DNA from: Streptomyces sp. NBC_01142
Lineage (GTDB): Bacteria; Actinomycetota; Actinomycetes; Streptomycetales; Streptomycetaceae
Reading direction: 5' to 3'
Assembly (NCBI RefSeq): GCF_026341125.1
Contig: NZ_JAPEOR010000003.1
Location: 992,001-1,056,000, forward strand
DNA length: 64,000 nucleotides
Position numbers and translations under genes: made by a program. The notes under the pieces are model-generated. The model was not told the origin of the DNA, searched no databases, and saw only the letters and a list, made by a program, of their open reading frames with translations. Positions 17,310 to 26,295 of the stretch are shown here, piece after piece. Within the stretch, counting starts at the first letter, position 1. Each line of letters opens with the position of its first letter.

Positions 17310-18140
17310 TCAGGGCCTCTCACGCGACGGCTTGCTGAAGTAGGTGACCGGACGCTGCTGCCGTTCTCCGTCGACGACGATGTCGACGGCCTCGTTGTAA
17401 AAGGCCACCCGGTCCTTGATGATCCGCACGGAGGGCAGAGGATCGGGATAGCTCCAGGCGATGTCCGGCTGCACGTCGGCGCCGCCCGCCCACGACCAGT
17501 AGTCGGTCGCCACACCCTTGTACGGGCAGCGGGTTCGCACACTGGTTGGAGTGAGAAGATCGAGGCGGACGTCCTCCCGCGGAATGTAATAGCGGACCGG
17601 CAGACGCGTCTCGAACAGCAGAACCGGCGTACGCGTGTCCGCGACGACGGTGCCCTCGACCTCGACCTGGACGTGCCGGGTGCTGGGCAGCGCGTCCACT
17701 CGGCTGTACGGGTCACGCGGGTGCACGAAGATCTCCTCGTCCTCTTCGTACCAATGGTCGAGAACCTCGTGCCCGAACCATTCGAAGCTGATGTAGCCGG
17801 CCAGCTCCTCGCTGGGATAGGTCCAGGCCGCTGCCCGGACGGTCCGGTCGGCGAGCACAAGGTCGTAGAAGGCTGTCGCTCCCGCGTGACGCCGCGGGTT
17901 GGTGGGCCGCTCGGTCCTTCGCAGCAGATCCATCCGGATGTCTCCGGCCGGGAAGGCGTACAGGGGTACGGGACGACCGGGCTCCCACACAAGAACCGCC
18001 CGGCGGCTGTCCACGACCGTGACCTCTCCCTTCGTCGCACGCACCCAGCGTTCGCTCGGCTCCCAGACAACGCTGTGGATCGAATCCGGCCGCCGGCGTA
18101 CGACCGGCACGGCTTCCGGGTCCCCATTCGATGTGGTCAT
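17310..18140 (-). CDS. DUF427 domain protein (two copies)
   Basis: The 276-residue product contains two DUF427 (small beta-barrel) units. The first covers about residues 18-115 (SIHSVVWEPSERWVRATKGEVTVVDSRRAVLVWE...). The second covers about 160-270 (VQVEVEGTVVADTRTPVLLFETRLPVRYYIPREDVRLDLL...CPYKGVATDYW), which holds the hallmark C-P-Y-K-G-x-A-x-Y-W. ATG 18140 follows ggagggag. The biochemical role of DUF427 is not established. It closes the stress cluster and is convergent with the second USP. Confidence 0.85.
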   Translation of the reverse strand: MTTSNGDPEAVPVVRRRPDSIHSVVWEPSERWVRATKGEVTVVDSRRAVLVWEPGRPVPLYAFPAGDIRMDLLRRTERPTNPRRHAGATAFYDLVLADRTVRAAAWTYPSEELAGYISFEWFGHEVLDHWYEEDEEIFVHPRDPYSRVDALPSTRHVQVEVEGTVVADTRTPVLLFETRLPVRYYIPREDVRLDLLTPTSVRTRCPYKGVATDYWSWAGGADVQPDIAWSYPDPLPSVRIIKDRVAFYNEAVDIVVDGERQQRPVTYFSKPSRERP

Positions 18141-18837
18141 CGGTCTCCCTCCTCGCTCCGGCAGCTGTCTCTGCACTCAGTACCCCTGATGCCGCGGCCG
18201 CGGGGCCGCGTCGGCATCCATGTCCACGCTGCTCCGGATCACAGCTCGACGCAAACGCCGCTGTGGACTGCACGGCGGCCTCGGTGTCAGCGCTGGAGAC
18301 GCAGCCTCGCTTTCGATGGCACCTCCGCCCCGGGACAGGGCGGAGGTGCGGAGGCAGGCGACGTTCGAATGGGCTTTGGCCGGCTGTCCGGCATGAGGAG
18401 GTCCGCGAGTCTCCCGCGATCTCTCCTTCACGCACCTCATACATTGTGACTCGCTTGAGGGGTTCTTCTTCAGGGTGGTGCAAGACGGTCTTCTGCGCGT
18501 TGCCGTCGAGTAACTGGTCGATATCGCGGGCGCGTTGGGCGCTGGGCGGCGGCATGTAGTCTTCACCCTCCCGGCTATCGACGACGAGGGCGGCGCGCTC
18601 GTCGATCGGCAGGACCCAGGGCACAGCGAAGGGCCGCGTGCTGCACCGACAGTGTGAAGGGGCCGCTCAGCATGCCGACGGCTGTCGGGGTGCGGACCGA
18701 CGTGCAGGTGTGACCGGTCATGGCGGTGGCCTCTTGCAGACCGGCCCCACAGCAGAGTCACTTGAGATAGCCGAGAGCACTCTTCGGGGCGGCTCGTACG
18801 ATATTGACTGGACACCAGGAACCGGCATGACACCGAG
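18141..18837. other. Intergenic region with a weak minus-strand open frame
   Basis: Nothing here is firmly supported. On the minus strand a frame from about 18645 to 18380 reads RPFAVPWVLPIDERAALVVDSREGEDYMPPPSAQRARDID..., with plausible composition for about 70 codons before it turns Arg/Cys-rich, so it could be the remains of a short gene. The region also has to hold the promoters of the genes at 18140 (minus) and 18838 (plus). Confidence 0.25.
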
Positions 18838-19821
18838 ATGGATCCGCCCGTGACCGTTTGCTTCCTCATCTCCAAGTATGGCGAAGCCGAACGTTCCGGG
18901 GCGGTCGACGCCTGGACGTCTCACGAGGACATTGGCAGGTCGTTCAACGGTCGATCCTTGACGGCCGAGGAGTACCACCGAGTGGAGGACGTGTACGTCT
19001 CGGCCGTGGAGTCCGTGGCCAACGCGGTGGGCGTGGATCGTCTGGAATTGAGAAACGTCATCCTCAATCAGCCCGCGCCGTGCTGGCTCGGCCATATCTA
19101 CGACGGCCGGGTTGTCGACCTGAAGACCGCCCTGCTGCTGGTAAGGGCCATGCTTCGGGATGGTTGGATCTCGTGCTCTCTTGAGAGCAGTGACATCCTG
19201 CGGGTGGGGGTTGTGACGGACTTCTATCTGTCGGTGGAGATTCAGCCGGGCGCGATTGGATCCTTGGCGAACGTGGAGCGGCTGGGGTTGTACCCGGTGC
19301 AGGTGGACTGCTGGTCGGAGGATTGTGGTGACATTCCACTCGTGTCCCGCCTTGCGGATGAGGGGTTCTGGGAAGAGGTGGCAGCCGGTGCCGCGGTTGC
19401 GCGATCCGCGATGGTTGTCCTTGAGCGCTGGGCGGAGGGGTCCTGCGGTCACCGGTGGTTTCTCGTTGAGGATGAGAACCTCGCGGCGGTCGCCAGATCG
19501 GTTCGGTCGCAGTCCTTGGTCACGGCATTCTTCGATCCGAGGATTCGGCGGGCTTCCAGAAGTCACTTCCGTCGGGCAGTGAGTTCGTCCGTGGTCGACG
19601 ACTCGCCTGTCGTGATCTTCGCTCGATCTGCCGGAGGCGACGCGCTCGACGTTCTGACGTGGGGTGAAGGTGATGCCCTGCCGAGCGAGGCCGAGTTGCC
19701 TGCGGGTGATGAGCTCGGGTTTTTCGTGTGGCCGAACGAAGATGCGCTGTTCGTCCGGGCGGTGGTGCCGGGCGAGGACGGTCGTATTGTTGCCCGCTGG
19801 CCGGATCCCCGGACCGGGTGA
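18838..19821 (+). CDS. Hypothetical protein, unknown family
   Basis: The 327-residue product is cytoplasmic by composition and acidic, with lower GC at third positions than its neighbours (more T-ending codons), which hints at transfer. Recognisable segments include SFNGRSLTAEEYHRVEDVYVSAVESVANAVG and a Trp/Cys-rich middle (VQVDCWSEDCGDIP). ATG 18838 has a weak upstream site; a GTG at 18850 is an alternative. The stop TGA overlaps a GTG that opens the following S41 peptidase tail. The style is that of contact-system immunity or regulatory proteins, but no family match is claimed. Confidence 0.65.
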   Translation: MDPPVTVCFLISKYGEAERSGAVDAWTSHEDIGRSFNGRSLTAEEYHRVEDVYVSAVESVANAVGVDRLELRNVILNQPAPCWLGHIYDGRVVDLKTALLLVRAMLRDGWISCSLESSDILRVGVVTDFYLSVEIQPGAIGSLANVERLGLYPVQVDCWSEDCGDIPLVSRLADEGFWEEVAAGAAVARSAMVVLERWAEGSCGHRWFLVEDENLAAVARSVRSQSLVTAFFDPRIRRASRSHFRRAVSSSVVDDSPVVIFARSAGGDALDVLTWGEGDALPSEAELPAGDELGFFVWPNEDALFVRAVVPGEDGRIVARWPDPRTG

Positions 19822-20405
19822 GCGCCCTCGACGGGTCCGTTGTCCTGTCAACCCCGTACGTGACGGAGGATGATTGGCCTGGACGCGACGACAACACCGG
19901 GGCCGGAGGCGCCAACGTCTGGACCCACGGCCTGCTCAGCGCGCTCCTGGAGGGGGAATCCGGCCTCCCCTATGCCGAGCTGCCCAAGGGAGCGGGCATG
20001 CGTGTCTCGATCCGCCGCACGCTCCGCGTCGACGCTCTGTCGGGAACGCCCGTGGAGGACCTGGGTGTTGTCGCCGACGTGCGCCACAGAATGACCCGCC
20101 GAGACCTGCTGGAGGACAACGTCGACCTGCTGGCCCGGGCGGGCGAGCTGTTGGGGACCCGGCCTCCGCGCACGCTCACGATCACCGAAGCCTCGCGCGC
20201 CAACGGCTCCCTGCGGCTCAAGCTGAAGACGACCAATGTGGACCGGGTGGACGTCTACATCGACGAACGGCCGCGGGATTCGGTGGACGTCGCCGACGGC
20301 CAGGTCGACGTCACGGTGGACAACGCGAGTGCGGCGGAAGCGGTGAGGGTGGACGGGTTCGCGAACCGGGATCTCGTCGCGAGCTGCCGGAAGCGGCTCG
20401 GCTGA
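19818..20405 (+). pseudogene. S41 (tail-specific) peptidase, C-terminal fragment
   Basis: The frame reads DDNTGAGGANVWTHGLLSALLEG...GMRVSIRRTLRV...GTPVEDLGVVADVRHRMTRRDLLEDNVDLLARAGELL, the C-terminal quarter of the S41 peptidase core found in actinobacterial PDZ/S41 proteins. The N-terminal three quarters, including the catalytic Ser/Lys region, are absent. A GTG at 19818 overlaps the preceding stop, so a 195-residue product could still be made by re-initiation, but it would not be an active protease. Confidence 0.65.
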
Positions 20406-20774
20406 GCCCGGCGGGGCGCGGGGCCGAGGATTCCGACAACGTCGGGGCGCGAAGTCCCATACGTCGAGTTCCGCGTACGTGGCGGGCGTGCCGCCTCCCG
20501 TCGTCGAGGTAGTCCAACCGTCGTCGTCAGTCGCCTGCTTGGGGCGGTATCACCGAAGTCCACGGTCGGCCTGTACTCGGCGGTCCGCTGTGATGCTCGG
20601 GCAGGTGTGTCCGAGCGGATGTGCAGCGCCCCGCGCGCGGGTGGGCTTCCGTACGGTGCAGGCAGCGGGGGTGTCGCTCCGGCCTTACCCGGACGGGGTG
20701 ATGGATCCGGCTCGAAGTAGTTCCTCGCTGCGTCCACGCCCGCTGCCCCTCATGTCCCCGGCAGGTATTGTCGG
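20406..20774. other. Non-coding stretch
   Basis: These 369 bases separate the S41 fragment from the 3' end of the FMN reductase gene. I see no supportable gene, hairpin or repeat in them. Confidence 0.5.
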
Positions 20775-21407
20775 CTATCGCTGCCCGGACACTTCCTCGT
20801 AGGGGAACCGGGCGGGCAGGGCCTCACGCTGGAAGAAGGTCTTGGCGCGGATCGCGGCCCGCTCGTCGTCCCGCACCTGGCCCGGCCGAGAACCGTTGCC
20901 GAACAGCACTCCGCCGAATCGCATCCGCATGTACGCCGCCGTGTGGTTGAGGGTGGTCACCAGCCCGTCGGCGACGGCCTCGTCGCGGTCCGACATGACC
21001 GTCACCCCCCACAGGGTCCGGCCCGTCATCCGTTCCTTGAAGTCCGAGCCGGGCACTGTCAGCCAGCCCGACCAGTAGTCGAGGTAGCGCTTGGTGTGCG
21101 CGGAGAGGGTGTACCAGTACAGAGGTGAGGCGATGACGATGTCGGTGGCATTCACAGTGGCCTGTCGCAGCATCTCCTCGTTCTCCCCGGCCGGCCACGT
21201 GTCGGTCTCGTGCCGTCCGTCTTGGAAGTCGGGCAACGGCAGTTGGGCCAGGTCCACCCAACGCTGTGAGGTTCCGGCGGGCAACTGCTCGGCGGCGGCC
21301 TGTGTGAGGATCTTGGTGTTGCTGTCATGGCGGGAGCTGCCGAGGACGAAGAGGAACGAGCGGTCGGTCGCCGCCCGACTGTTGTGTGAGGCAACAGAAG
21401 AGGTCAT
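20775..21407 (-). CDS. NADPH-dependent FMN reductase / NAD(P)H:quinone oxidoreductase (flavodoxin fold)
   Basis: The 210-residue product has a flavodoxin-like start with the flavin phosphate loop (FVLGSSRHDSNTKIL) and the second conserved block A-S-P-L-Y-W-Y-T-L-S-A-H-T-K-R-Y-L-D-Y-W, which in this family binds the isoalloxazine ring. Such enzymes reduce quinones, FMN or azo compounds in the cytoplasm. The damaged GntR gene lies upstream on the same strand with about 220 bases between, so regulation by it is possible but not shown. Confidence 0.85.
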   Translation of the reverse strand: MTSSVASHNSRAATDRSFLFVLGSSRHDSNTKILTQAAAEQLPAGTSQRWVDLAQLPLPDFQDGRHETDTWPAGENEEMLRQATVNATDIVIASPLYWYTLSAHTKRYLDYWSGWLTVPGSDFKERMTGRTLWGVTVMSDRDEAVADGLVTTLNHTAAYMRMRFGGVLFGNGSRPGQVRDDERAAIRAKTFFQREALPARFPYEEVSGQR

Positions 21408-21627
21408 GTATCACTCCAGGAGTACGGAATCGAGTGGATGCAACAGGCCACCCCGGCCACGACGATGGCGACCGGCTGTTCGGATGGCGGGCTACCGGAG
21501 CCGGGGTGGTGCGACCTGAACGGTGTGCGTGCGGGGCGGTTCATCGATGACTTTGCCGAGGCCGTCGTCGATGCTGCCGCCGTCACCGCGGACGACGTGC
21601 ACGGAATGCCTTCTCATGGGGGTGACG

Positions 21628-22047
21628 TTAAAGCTTCACACCAATGGGAAGGTCAACCTTGGAACGGGGCGAGTCACCCAGTACGGCCGTCAGGGCATCG
21701 AGCAGGGCGCGGTCGTCCGCGCCCAGCCTGCGCCCCGCTGCCACATGGCGGCGGGCTGCTTCGGCCAGGCGGGCCACGCTGTCCGGGCGGGGTGTCTCGG
21801 GCGGCCGGGCGACTCGGGTGCCCGCGCCCGGCGCGAGTGGACCAGTCCGGCACTCTCCAGCTCGCGGTAGGTACGGGCCACGGTGCCCGGGCGCGAGACC
21901 GAGGTCCGCGGCGAGTCGACGCACGGAGGGCAGCCGGGTCGCTGGAGGGAGGTGTCCGCCGAGGATGAGCTCGGACAGACTGATCCGGATCTGTTCGTAG
22001 GGTGGGATGGGGCTGTCAGCCTCCACGCAGAGGAATGGCTCGCTCAT
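21628..22047 (-). pseudogene. GntR-family (YtrA-like) regulator with two compensating frameshifts
   Basis: The frame from ATG 22047 starts as a standard GntR winged helix (PIPPYEQIRISLSELILGGHLPPATRLPSVRRLAADLGLAPG). It then leaves frame for about 25 codons, during which another frame reads TVARTYRELESAGLVHSRR, and returns for GAGTRVARP...DDRALLDALTAVLGDS. One extra G in a ggg run (near 21888) and one missing base in a gccggg run (near 21830) would explain it exactly. As it stands, the recognition helix is destroyed. Uncorrected sequencing indels in G runs are a serious alternative. Confidence 0.75.
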
Positions 22048-22060
22048 GCCGCGTCCGGTG

Positions 22061-22200
22061 TCAGCCGGGCGTACGGGCGAGCTGGACCGCGGAGCAGCCC
22101 AGTGCCGCCACTCCGGTGATCCCGGTGGCGAGGAGGGCCAGGCTTCCCGCGTCGGTCACGCCGCCGGTGCAGACACCGTTCAGAAGTCCTTTGGAGGCGG
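22061..22200 (-). pseudogene. C-terminal scrap of a small membrane protein
   Basis: About 45 codons read GLLNGVCTGGVTDAGSLALLATGITGVAALGCSAVQLARTPG and stop at 22061, only 14 bases ahead of the GntR start, so it was probably the preceding gene of that operon. The composition is that of one membrane segment. The rest is replaced by IS5 sequence at about 22200. Family unknown. Confidence 0.3.
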
Positions 22201-22209
22201 GGGTCGCGG

Positions 22210-22681
22210 CTGTATCTTCAGCTGCCGGCCCTGCGGCGAGGCCGCGTTTTCCTGGCAGCGCTGAACACAGACCATGGCCATCACACCCGGGCAGTGGGCG
22301 GACTGCACCCAGTCCGAGCTGGTCATGGACAGGATCCGCGTCCCTCGCAGGGGGCGTGGCCGTCCGCGCCGGACCCCGGACAACGTGGGTGCGAACCGGG
22401 CGTACAGCAACCGCAAGATCCGCGCGTACCTGCGCAGGCGCGGCATCGTGCATGTGATCCCCGAGAAGAAGGATCACAAGGCCGCCCGCCTGCACGGAAG
22501 TTCACGCGGCGGACGGACCTCGGGCTTGGACACGGACCGGTACGAGGAGCGCGACACCGTCGATCGGGCGATCAACAAGCTGAAACAGTTCAGAGCCGTC
22601 GCTACTCGTTATGACGAATGCGGATATGTTTTCAAGGGCACTGTCACCGCCGCCTCACTCCTCATCTGGTTCAGATCATGA
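22210..22681 (+). pseudogene. IS5-family transposase, N-terminally truncated
   Basis: The open frame reads TPGQWADCTQSELVMDRIRVPRRGRGRPRRTPDNVGANRAYSNRKIRAYLRRRGIVHVIPEKKDHKAARL...DRYEERDTVDRAINKLKQFRAVATRYDECGYVFKGTVTAASLLIW. This is the second half of an IS5-type DDE transposase with the catalytic Asp replaced by Asn in V-G-A-N-R-A-Y-S, and the late catalytic Glu replaced by Asp in D-T-V-D-R-A-I-N. The first half, including the first Asp, is missing. It ends 16 bases before the stop of the aldo-keto reductase on the other strand. Confidence 0.8.
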
Positions 22682-22697
22682 CCGACGAGGCTGAGCC

Positions 22698-23537
22698 CTA
22701 TGCCAACTCGGGCAGACGGTTGAGTCGGTCGCGGTGGGCCTGGGTCAGGTGAAGACGTTCCGCAGCAAGGTTCTCCTCCAGGTGGTCGATCCGGGCAGTG
22801 CCCGGGATCGGGAGGATGACCGGCGAACGGCCGAGGAGCCAGGCCAGCGCGACCTGCGTGGGAGTGGTGTCGACTTCGGCCGCGACGGCAGCGACCTCGG
22901 CCCTCGTCCCGGACTTCCCCCAGGCGACAGGGCGCCACGGCAGGAATGCGATGCCTGCCGCTTCGCAGGCCGCGAGCACGGGCTCGTGCTCGCGGTCGAG
23001 CAGGTTGTAGCGGTTCTGCACGCTCGCGACGTCGACGATGTCCTGTGCTTGGTTGAGTTCGTCGACGGTGACCTCGGACAGCCCGATCCGGCCGATCTTG
23101 CCCTCGGTCCTCAGGTCCAGCAGCGTGCCCATCTGGTCGGCGAGCGGCGTCCCCGGATCGATACGGTGCAGCTGCAGCAGCTCGATCCTCTCAACGCGCA
23201 GTCGGCGCAGCGCCTGCTCGACCTGATCGCGCAGAACAGCCGGCCGCCCGTCGAGCTTCCACTCGTCTGAGGAACCCGATCGAGCAACGCCAACCTTGGT
23301 GGTGATCAGCAGCTCCGCCGGGTAGGGGTACAGCGCCTCAGCAAGGAGTTCCTCGTTGGCGCCCCCACCATACAGATACGCGGTGTCGATCAGAGTGACG
23401 CCCAGTTCGACGGCTCGCCGGGCGATCGCGAGAGAGGTTTTGCGGGCCGGGCCCGGATCCGTTGGCAACTGCATGGCCCCGAACCCGAGCCGCCGCACTT
23501 TCAGATCCCCGCCGATACGAAACGTAGTCGATGTCAC
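22698..23537 (-). CDS. Aldo-keto reductase
   Basis: The 279-residue product is a TIM-barrel aldo-keto reductase with the complete catalytic tetrad Asp51 and Tyr56 (DTAYLYGGG), Lys81 (ITTKVG) and His124 (LQLHRID). The NADPH-binding end I-L-P-I-P-G-T-A-R is also present. It reduces aldehydes or ketones with NADPH in the cytoplasm; the substrate is not predictable. The N-terminal T-S-T-T-F-R-I-G-G-D-L start fits ATG 23537. It is single, with its 3' end against the IS5 relic. Confidence 0.92.
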   Translation of the reverse strand: MTSTTFRIGGDLKVRRLGFGAMQLPTDPGPARKTSLAIARRAVELGVTLIDTAYLYGGGANEELLAEALYPYPAELLITTKVGVARSGSSDEWKLDGRPAVLRDQVEQALRRLRVERIELLQLHRIDPGTPLADQMGTLLDLRTEGKIGRIGLSEVTVDELNQAQDIVDVASVQNRYNLLDREHEPVLAACEAAGIAFLPWRPVAWGKSGTRAEVAAVAAEVDTTPTQVALAWLLGRSPVILPIPGTARIDHLEENLAAERLHLTQAHRDRLNRLPELA

Positions 23538-23663
23538 GTGTTGCCTTCTCCCCTTCGCTCAAGAGGCAACGCTAACAGCACAGTTGGCCACAACAACGGC
23601 CCCAGCAACGGTTGTCCACCGGCCAGAAACAAACAGCTACCTGATCGAAGAGGTACTGCCTAG

Positions 23664-23900
23664 TAGGGCTTTGTTACGTGGGTCTTGCCTCGTTGGGTGT
23701 CTGGTAGTTCGCTGCTGGTATGAGGGTCGGGGAACTCGCTTCGTGTCGTGCCCGGTTGGAGGAGTTCGGCGGGGAGGTGTTCGCGCCGCTGGTGCGGCGG
23801 GATCAGCGTGAGAAGGGCGCCTTGTATCTGCGGGGCTGCTGCTGGACGGCCGACGTAAGTCGATGCAGCCGATGGCCGGGCGCTTGGGCGGACGGCCCGT
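23664..23900 (+). mobile_element. IS701-family left end with truncated transposase N-terminus
   Basis: The terminus TAGGGCTTTGTTACGTG (23664-23680) is preceded by CTAG (23660-23663), the target type used by IS701 elements. A short leader is followed by ATG 23740 and MRVGELASCRARLEEFGGEVFAPLVRRDQREKGALYLRG, the start of an IS701-type transposase. The frame slips near 23850 (continuing as MQPMAGRLGG in another frame), and homology ends near 23900. The same terminus occurs, oriented the same way on the plus strand, at 26296, where it is the other end of a second copy. Confidence 0.8.
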
Positions 23901-23924
23901 CCCGCTTTACGGCTCCGACCCCGC

Positions 23925-24160
23925 CCAGCCCTACACCCCACCACAAAGCAGACCTGTGGGCCTGGGCCGGCGGCCAGTCCACCGCCGAACTTCGCCGAGC
24001 ACTTCGCCTGCAGCTCGCCCTCGGGCTCGGATGCGGCCTCGACACCCACGAGATCATCCCCCTGCGCAGCCTGGACGTCCGCATCCTGGAGGACACCAAC
24101 ATCGCCGTCCCAACACACCGCGCGGGCACTCGTTCGCGGACGGGCCGGCCGACCCCCGCC
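23925..24160 (+). pseudogene. Possible tyrosine recombinase catalytic-domain fragment
   Basis: The plus-strand frame reads ADLWAWAGGQSTAELRRALRLQLALGLGCGLDTHEIIPLRSLDVRILEDTNIAV and then becomes low-complexity Pro/Thr/His. The pattern L-x-L-G-L-G-C-G-L-x-x-x-E-I-x-x-L-x-x-x-D-V resembles the start of a phage integrase catalytic domain, where the Arg of the first motif normally follows the Gly-Leu. Here that position is Asp-Thr-His. The fragment is short and the call tentative. Confidence 0.35.
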
Positions 24161-24338
24161 CCTCACCCGGCACCACCCCAGTACACTCCCCACCACCCGG
24201 TGGCTGACCAGGCAGGACATCAAAGTCCGGCTGGAGTACCAGCCGTGGACTTCGCGGCCGGAAGCGCGGGAGTAGTCGCGCCCCTGTCGTCCAACCCCGC
24301 GGATGCGCTGCTTCCTCGGCCCGCTTGAGGAGACGTTC

Positions 24339-24713
24339 GTGCTGGATTCCGCTACCGCGCAGTTCATCGAGGCTGTCGGGAAGCTGCCGCCCGACACGCT
24401 CGTCGCAGTGTTCGATCACGCACTGCGGCTGCACCGCAGCGGCGGCCGTGAGGCGAGCCGCGCGCTCCGGCTGTCCGCATCGGAGCTCTCCGAGATCGAC
24501 CACGCGGTCCGTTCGACGCTGCTTCCGCGCGCGGATCAGCTCGATGCGTTCCGCACCGGGCTGCACTCGGACGCCAAAGCTGTGTGCTGCATCGCGGCAA
24601 GGGCGATCCGCACACGCGCAAAGTGTGCCGAGGCGCACTACCGCGTACTGATCGAGCCGTTCGCAGCCGCCGGCGTCGACACCCCTGCTCACCCGGCGAC
24701 CCCACCGTCCTGA
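24339..24713 (+). CDS. Small helical hypothetical protein
   Basis: The 124-residue product (MLDSATAQFIEAVGKLPPDTLVAVFDHALRLHRSGG...) is all-helical by pattern, with an Arg/Ala-rich middle and a Pro-rich tail. GTG 24339 is preferred because gaggag lies six bases upstream. Third positions are strongly G/C, which supports coding. It is convergent with the next gene. No family recognised. Confidence 0.6.
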   Translation: MLDSATAQFIEAVGKLPPDTLVAVFDHALRLHRSGGREASRALRLSASELSEIDHAVRSTLLPRADQLDAFRTGLHSDAKAVCCIAARAIRTRAKCAEAHYRVLIEPFAAAGVDTPAHPATPPS

Positions 24714-24738
24714 TCACCGGTCGTCCCCGCCGGCGGGG

Positions 24739-25251
24739 TCAGTGCCAGTTCTCGGCCGTGTGGACGAACCAGAGTGCCTCCCGTCCCTCGTTCCGGGAGG
24801 CCTCGGCCGCCAGCTCGAACGCGGCAGCGCGATCGTAGGCATCCTCAGAGCTCGTCGCCGGACCAGCTGGACTCTTGACCAGATATCCGCATACGCTGCG
24901 CAGCCACGTGGCGTGCGACGACGCCAGCTCGCGAAGCGTCGCGGCGTGGGGCGACGCCGTGCGCGCCGGCGTCTCCGGCGGATCGACGCGCGGGGCGCGG
25001 TGGAGCCCCGGCCATTCGCGCGCCACCTCACCGTGACTGAAGACAGCCACTTTCTGCGCATGCCGAAGGATCATGTAGCCCATCGGGATCCATTCCGCCA
25101 GATGCCCGTCGTACTTCTTCGCGGGGTCGGCGAACGCATAGGTGGATCGAGAGCCGCCGAAGATCACGTACTGCGACCCGGCCTGCCCGCTGTCGAACGG
25201 GTCGATGCGGTCCGCCTCGACCGGCGGGTACTGGTAGTGCTCCATACCCAC
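24739..25251 (-). CDS. Hypothetical protein
   Basis: The product is 170 residues from GTG 25251, or 168 from ATG 25245; no clear ribosome-binding site separates the two. The N-terminal half looks well structured (EADRIDPFDSGQAGSQYVIFGGSRSTYAFADPAKKYDGHLAEWIPMGYMILRHAQKVAVFSHGEVAREW) and the middle is Pro/Thr-rich. No known domain, signal peptide or membrane segment is seen. Confidence 0.5.
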   Translation of the reverse strand: MGMEHYQYPPVEADRIDPFDSGQAGSQYVIFGGSRSTYAFADPAKKYDGHLAEWIPMGYMILRHAQKVAVFSHGEVAREWPGLHRAPRVDPPETPARTASPHAATLRELASSHATWLRSVCGYLVKSPAGPATSSEDAYDRAAAFELAAEASRNEGREALWFVHTAENWH

Positions 25252-25463
25252 GATGGTGTCAGAGCGCTCGGAGGGGGTGTTTCAGCAGGGGCCTGGTGTT
25301 CCGAGTCTTGGCGCGTGCGGCGGCCCGTCTTGAGCGCGCTGCGCCGACGCCGTGGTCGCGGGCAGGGAAGGGCTGTTCCGAGCTCGGTCGGCCTCGGTCC
25401 CGGGCGGGGGCCCGCCCGGCACTCGGCCCGCACTGTCACGCCGCCCCGTCATACCCTTCCGCC

Positions 25464-25868
25464 ATGAGCGTCTCTCTCTACTACAGCGCGCACCGCACGA
25501 CACCGCCGACCGAGGCCGAGTCGGCCTGCGTCGCGCGCGTCGTCCCCGCGCACATGGCGTCGTTTCCGTACGACGACGAGGAAAGCCTGTACGTGTACGT
25601 CCGGCGTGCGGCCGAGCCGGAGGAGATCGTCGCCGGGTCCACCAAGATGCCGCTCGATCCCGGTCGTCTGATGCCGGTGATCGCCCATGTGCTGGATTCC
25701 GTGACGGAGTTGCGCCGGGCCATGCCGGATGCCGAGTGGCGCGTGCACATGGACGACCTCGACGTCCCGTGGGACGAGGCCGAGGGGTACGCCCTGCCCG
25801 GGATGCGCGACGCGGACCTGATTGCGGAGCTCGCGGCGGTCCACGACGGTGACGGGGCAGCGGGATGA
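25464..25868 (+). CDS. Small acidic hypothetical protein
   Basis: The 134-residue, strongly acidic product (MSVSLYYSAHRTTPPTEAESACVARVV...) has alternating strand and helix patterns and conserved-looking blocks SFPYDDEESLYVYV and WRVHMDDLDVPWDEAEGYALPGM. It is the first of two genes that overlap by four bases (ATGA at 25865), so they are translationally coupled. Acidic small cytoplasmic proteins in such pairs are often immunity-type proteins in Streptomyces, but no toxin is seen nearby. Confidence 0.65.
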   Translation: MSVSLYYSAHRTTPPTEAESACVARVVPAHMASFPYDDEESLYVYVRRAAEPEEIVAGSTKMPLDPGRLMPVIAHVLDSVTELRRAMPDAEWRVHMDDLDVPWDEAEGYALPGMRDADLIAELAAVHDGDGAAG

Positions 25869-26161
25869 GGGAGGAGAGCGCGGGGAAGGCCGCGGACGCC
25901 GTGGCGCCCACGCCGGATCAGTGGCGCCTCATCGAGTTCGGCGAGGCGCTGTACCGCCGCATCGCTGCGGACGCCGAGATCGGTCACGTGCTGCTGCCCG
26001 AGGACGGTGCGGTGGCTGTCGTGCACCGCGTGCGGGGCGGTGGGACGATCCTCGTGGCGGCCGACCGGTCGGTGCTCTTCTTCGGCTCGGCGCTCGACAT
26101 CAGTGCCGCCCTGATCGAGTTCCGGGCCGGCCGACGCACGCCTGTGGAGCTGTTCCAGTAG
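25865..26161 (+). CDS. Small hypothetical protein coupled to the 25464 gene
   Basis: The 98-residue product (TPDQWRLIEFGEALYRRIAADAEIGHVLLPEDGAVAVVHRVRGGGTILVAADRSVLFFGSALDISAALIEFRAGRRTPVELF) looks like one alpha/beta domain. It starts within the stop of the preceding gene (ATGA), a firm sign of co-translation. Function unknown. Confidence 0.65.
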   Translation: MREESAGKAADAVAPTPDQWRLIEFGEALYRRIAADAEIGHVLLPEDGAVAVVHRVRGGGTILVAADRSVLFFGSALDISAALIEFRAGRRTPVELFQ

Positions 26162-26295
26162 CGGGAGACGCGGGGCAGGGACGGCCCGCCGAGGGCCCGC
26201 TTCCGATCAGGCCTGGCGGCCGATCGGCGCGATGGTGTCACCGAGCTGCTCCTGCGTCACTCGGACCCCCGTCCGGAGCCTCACCACCGGAACGG

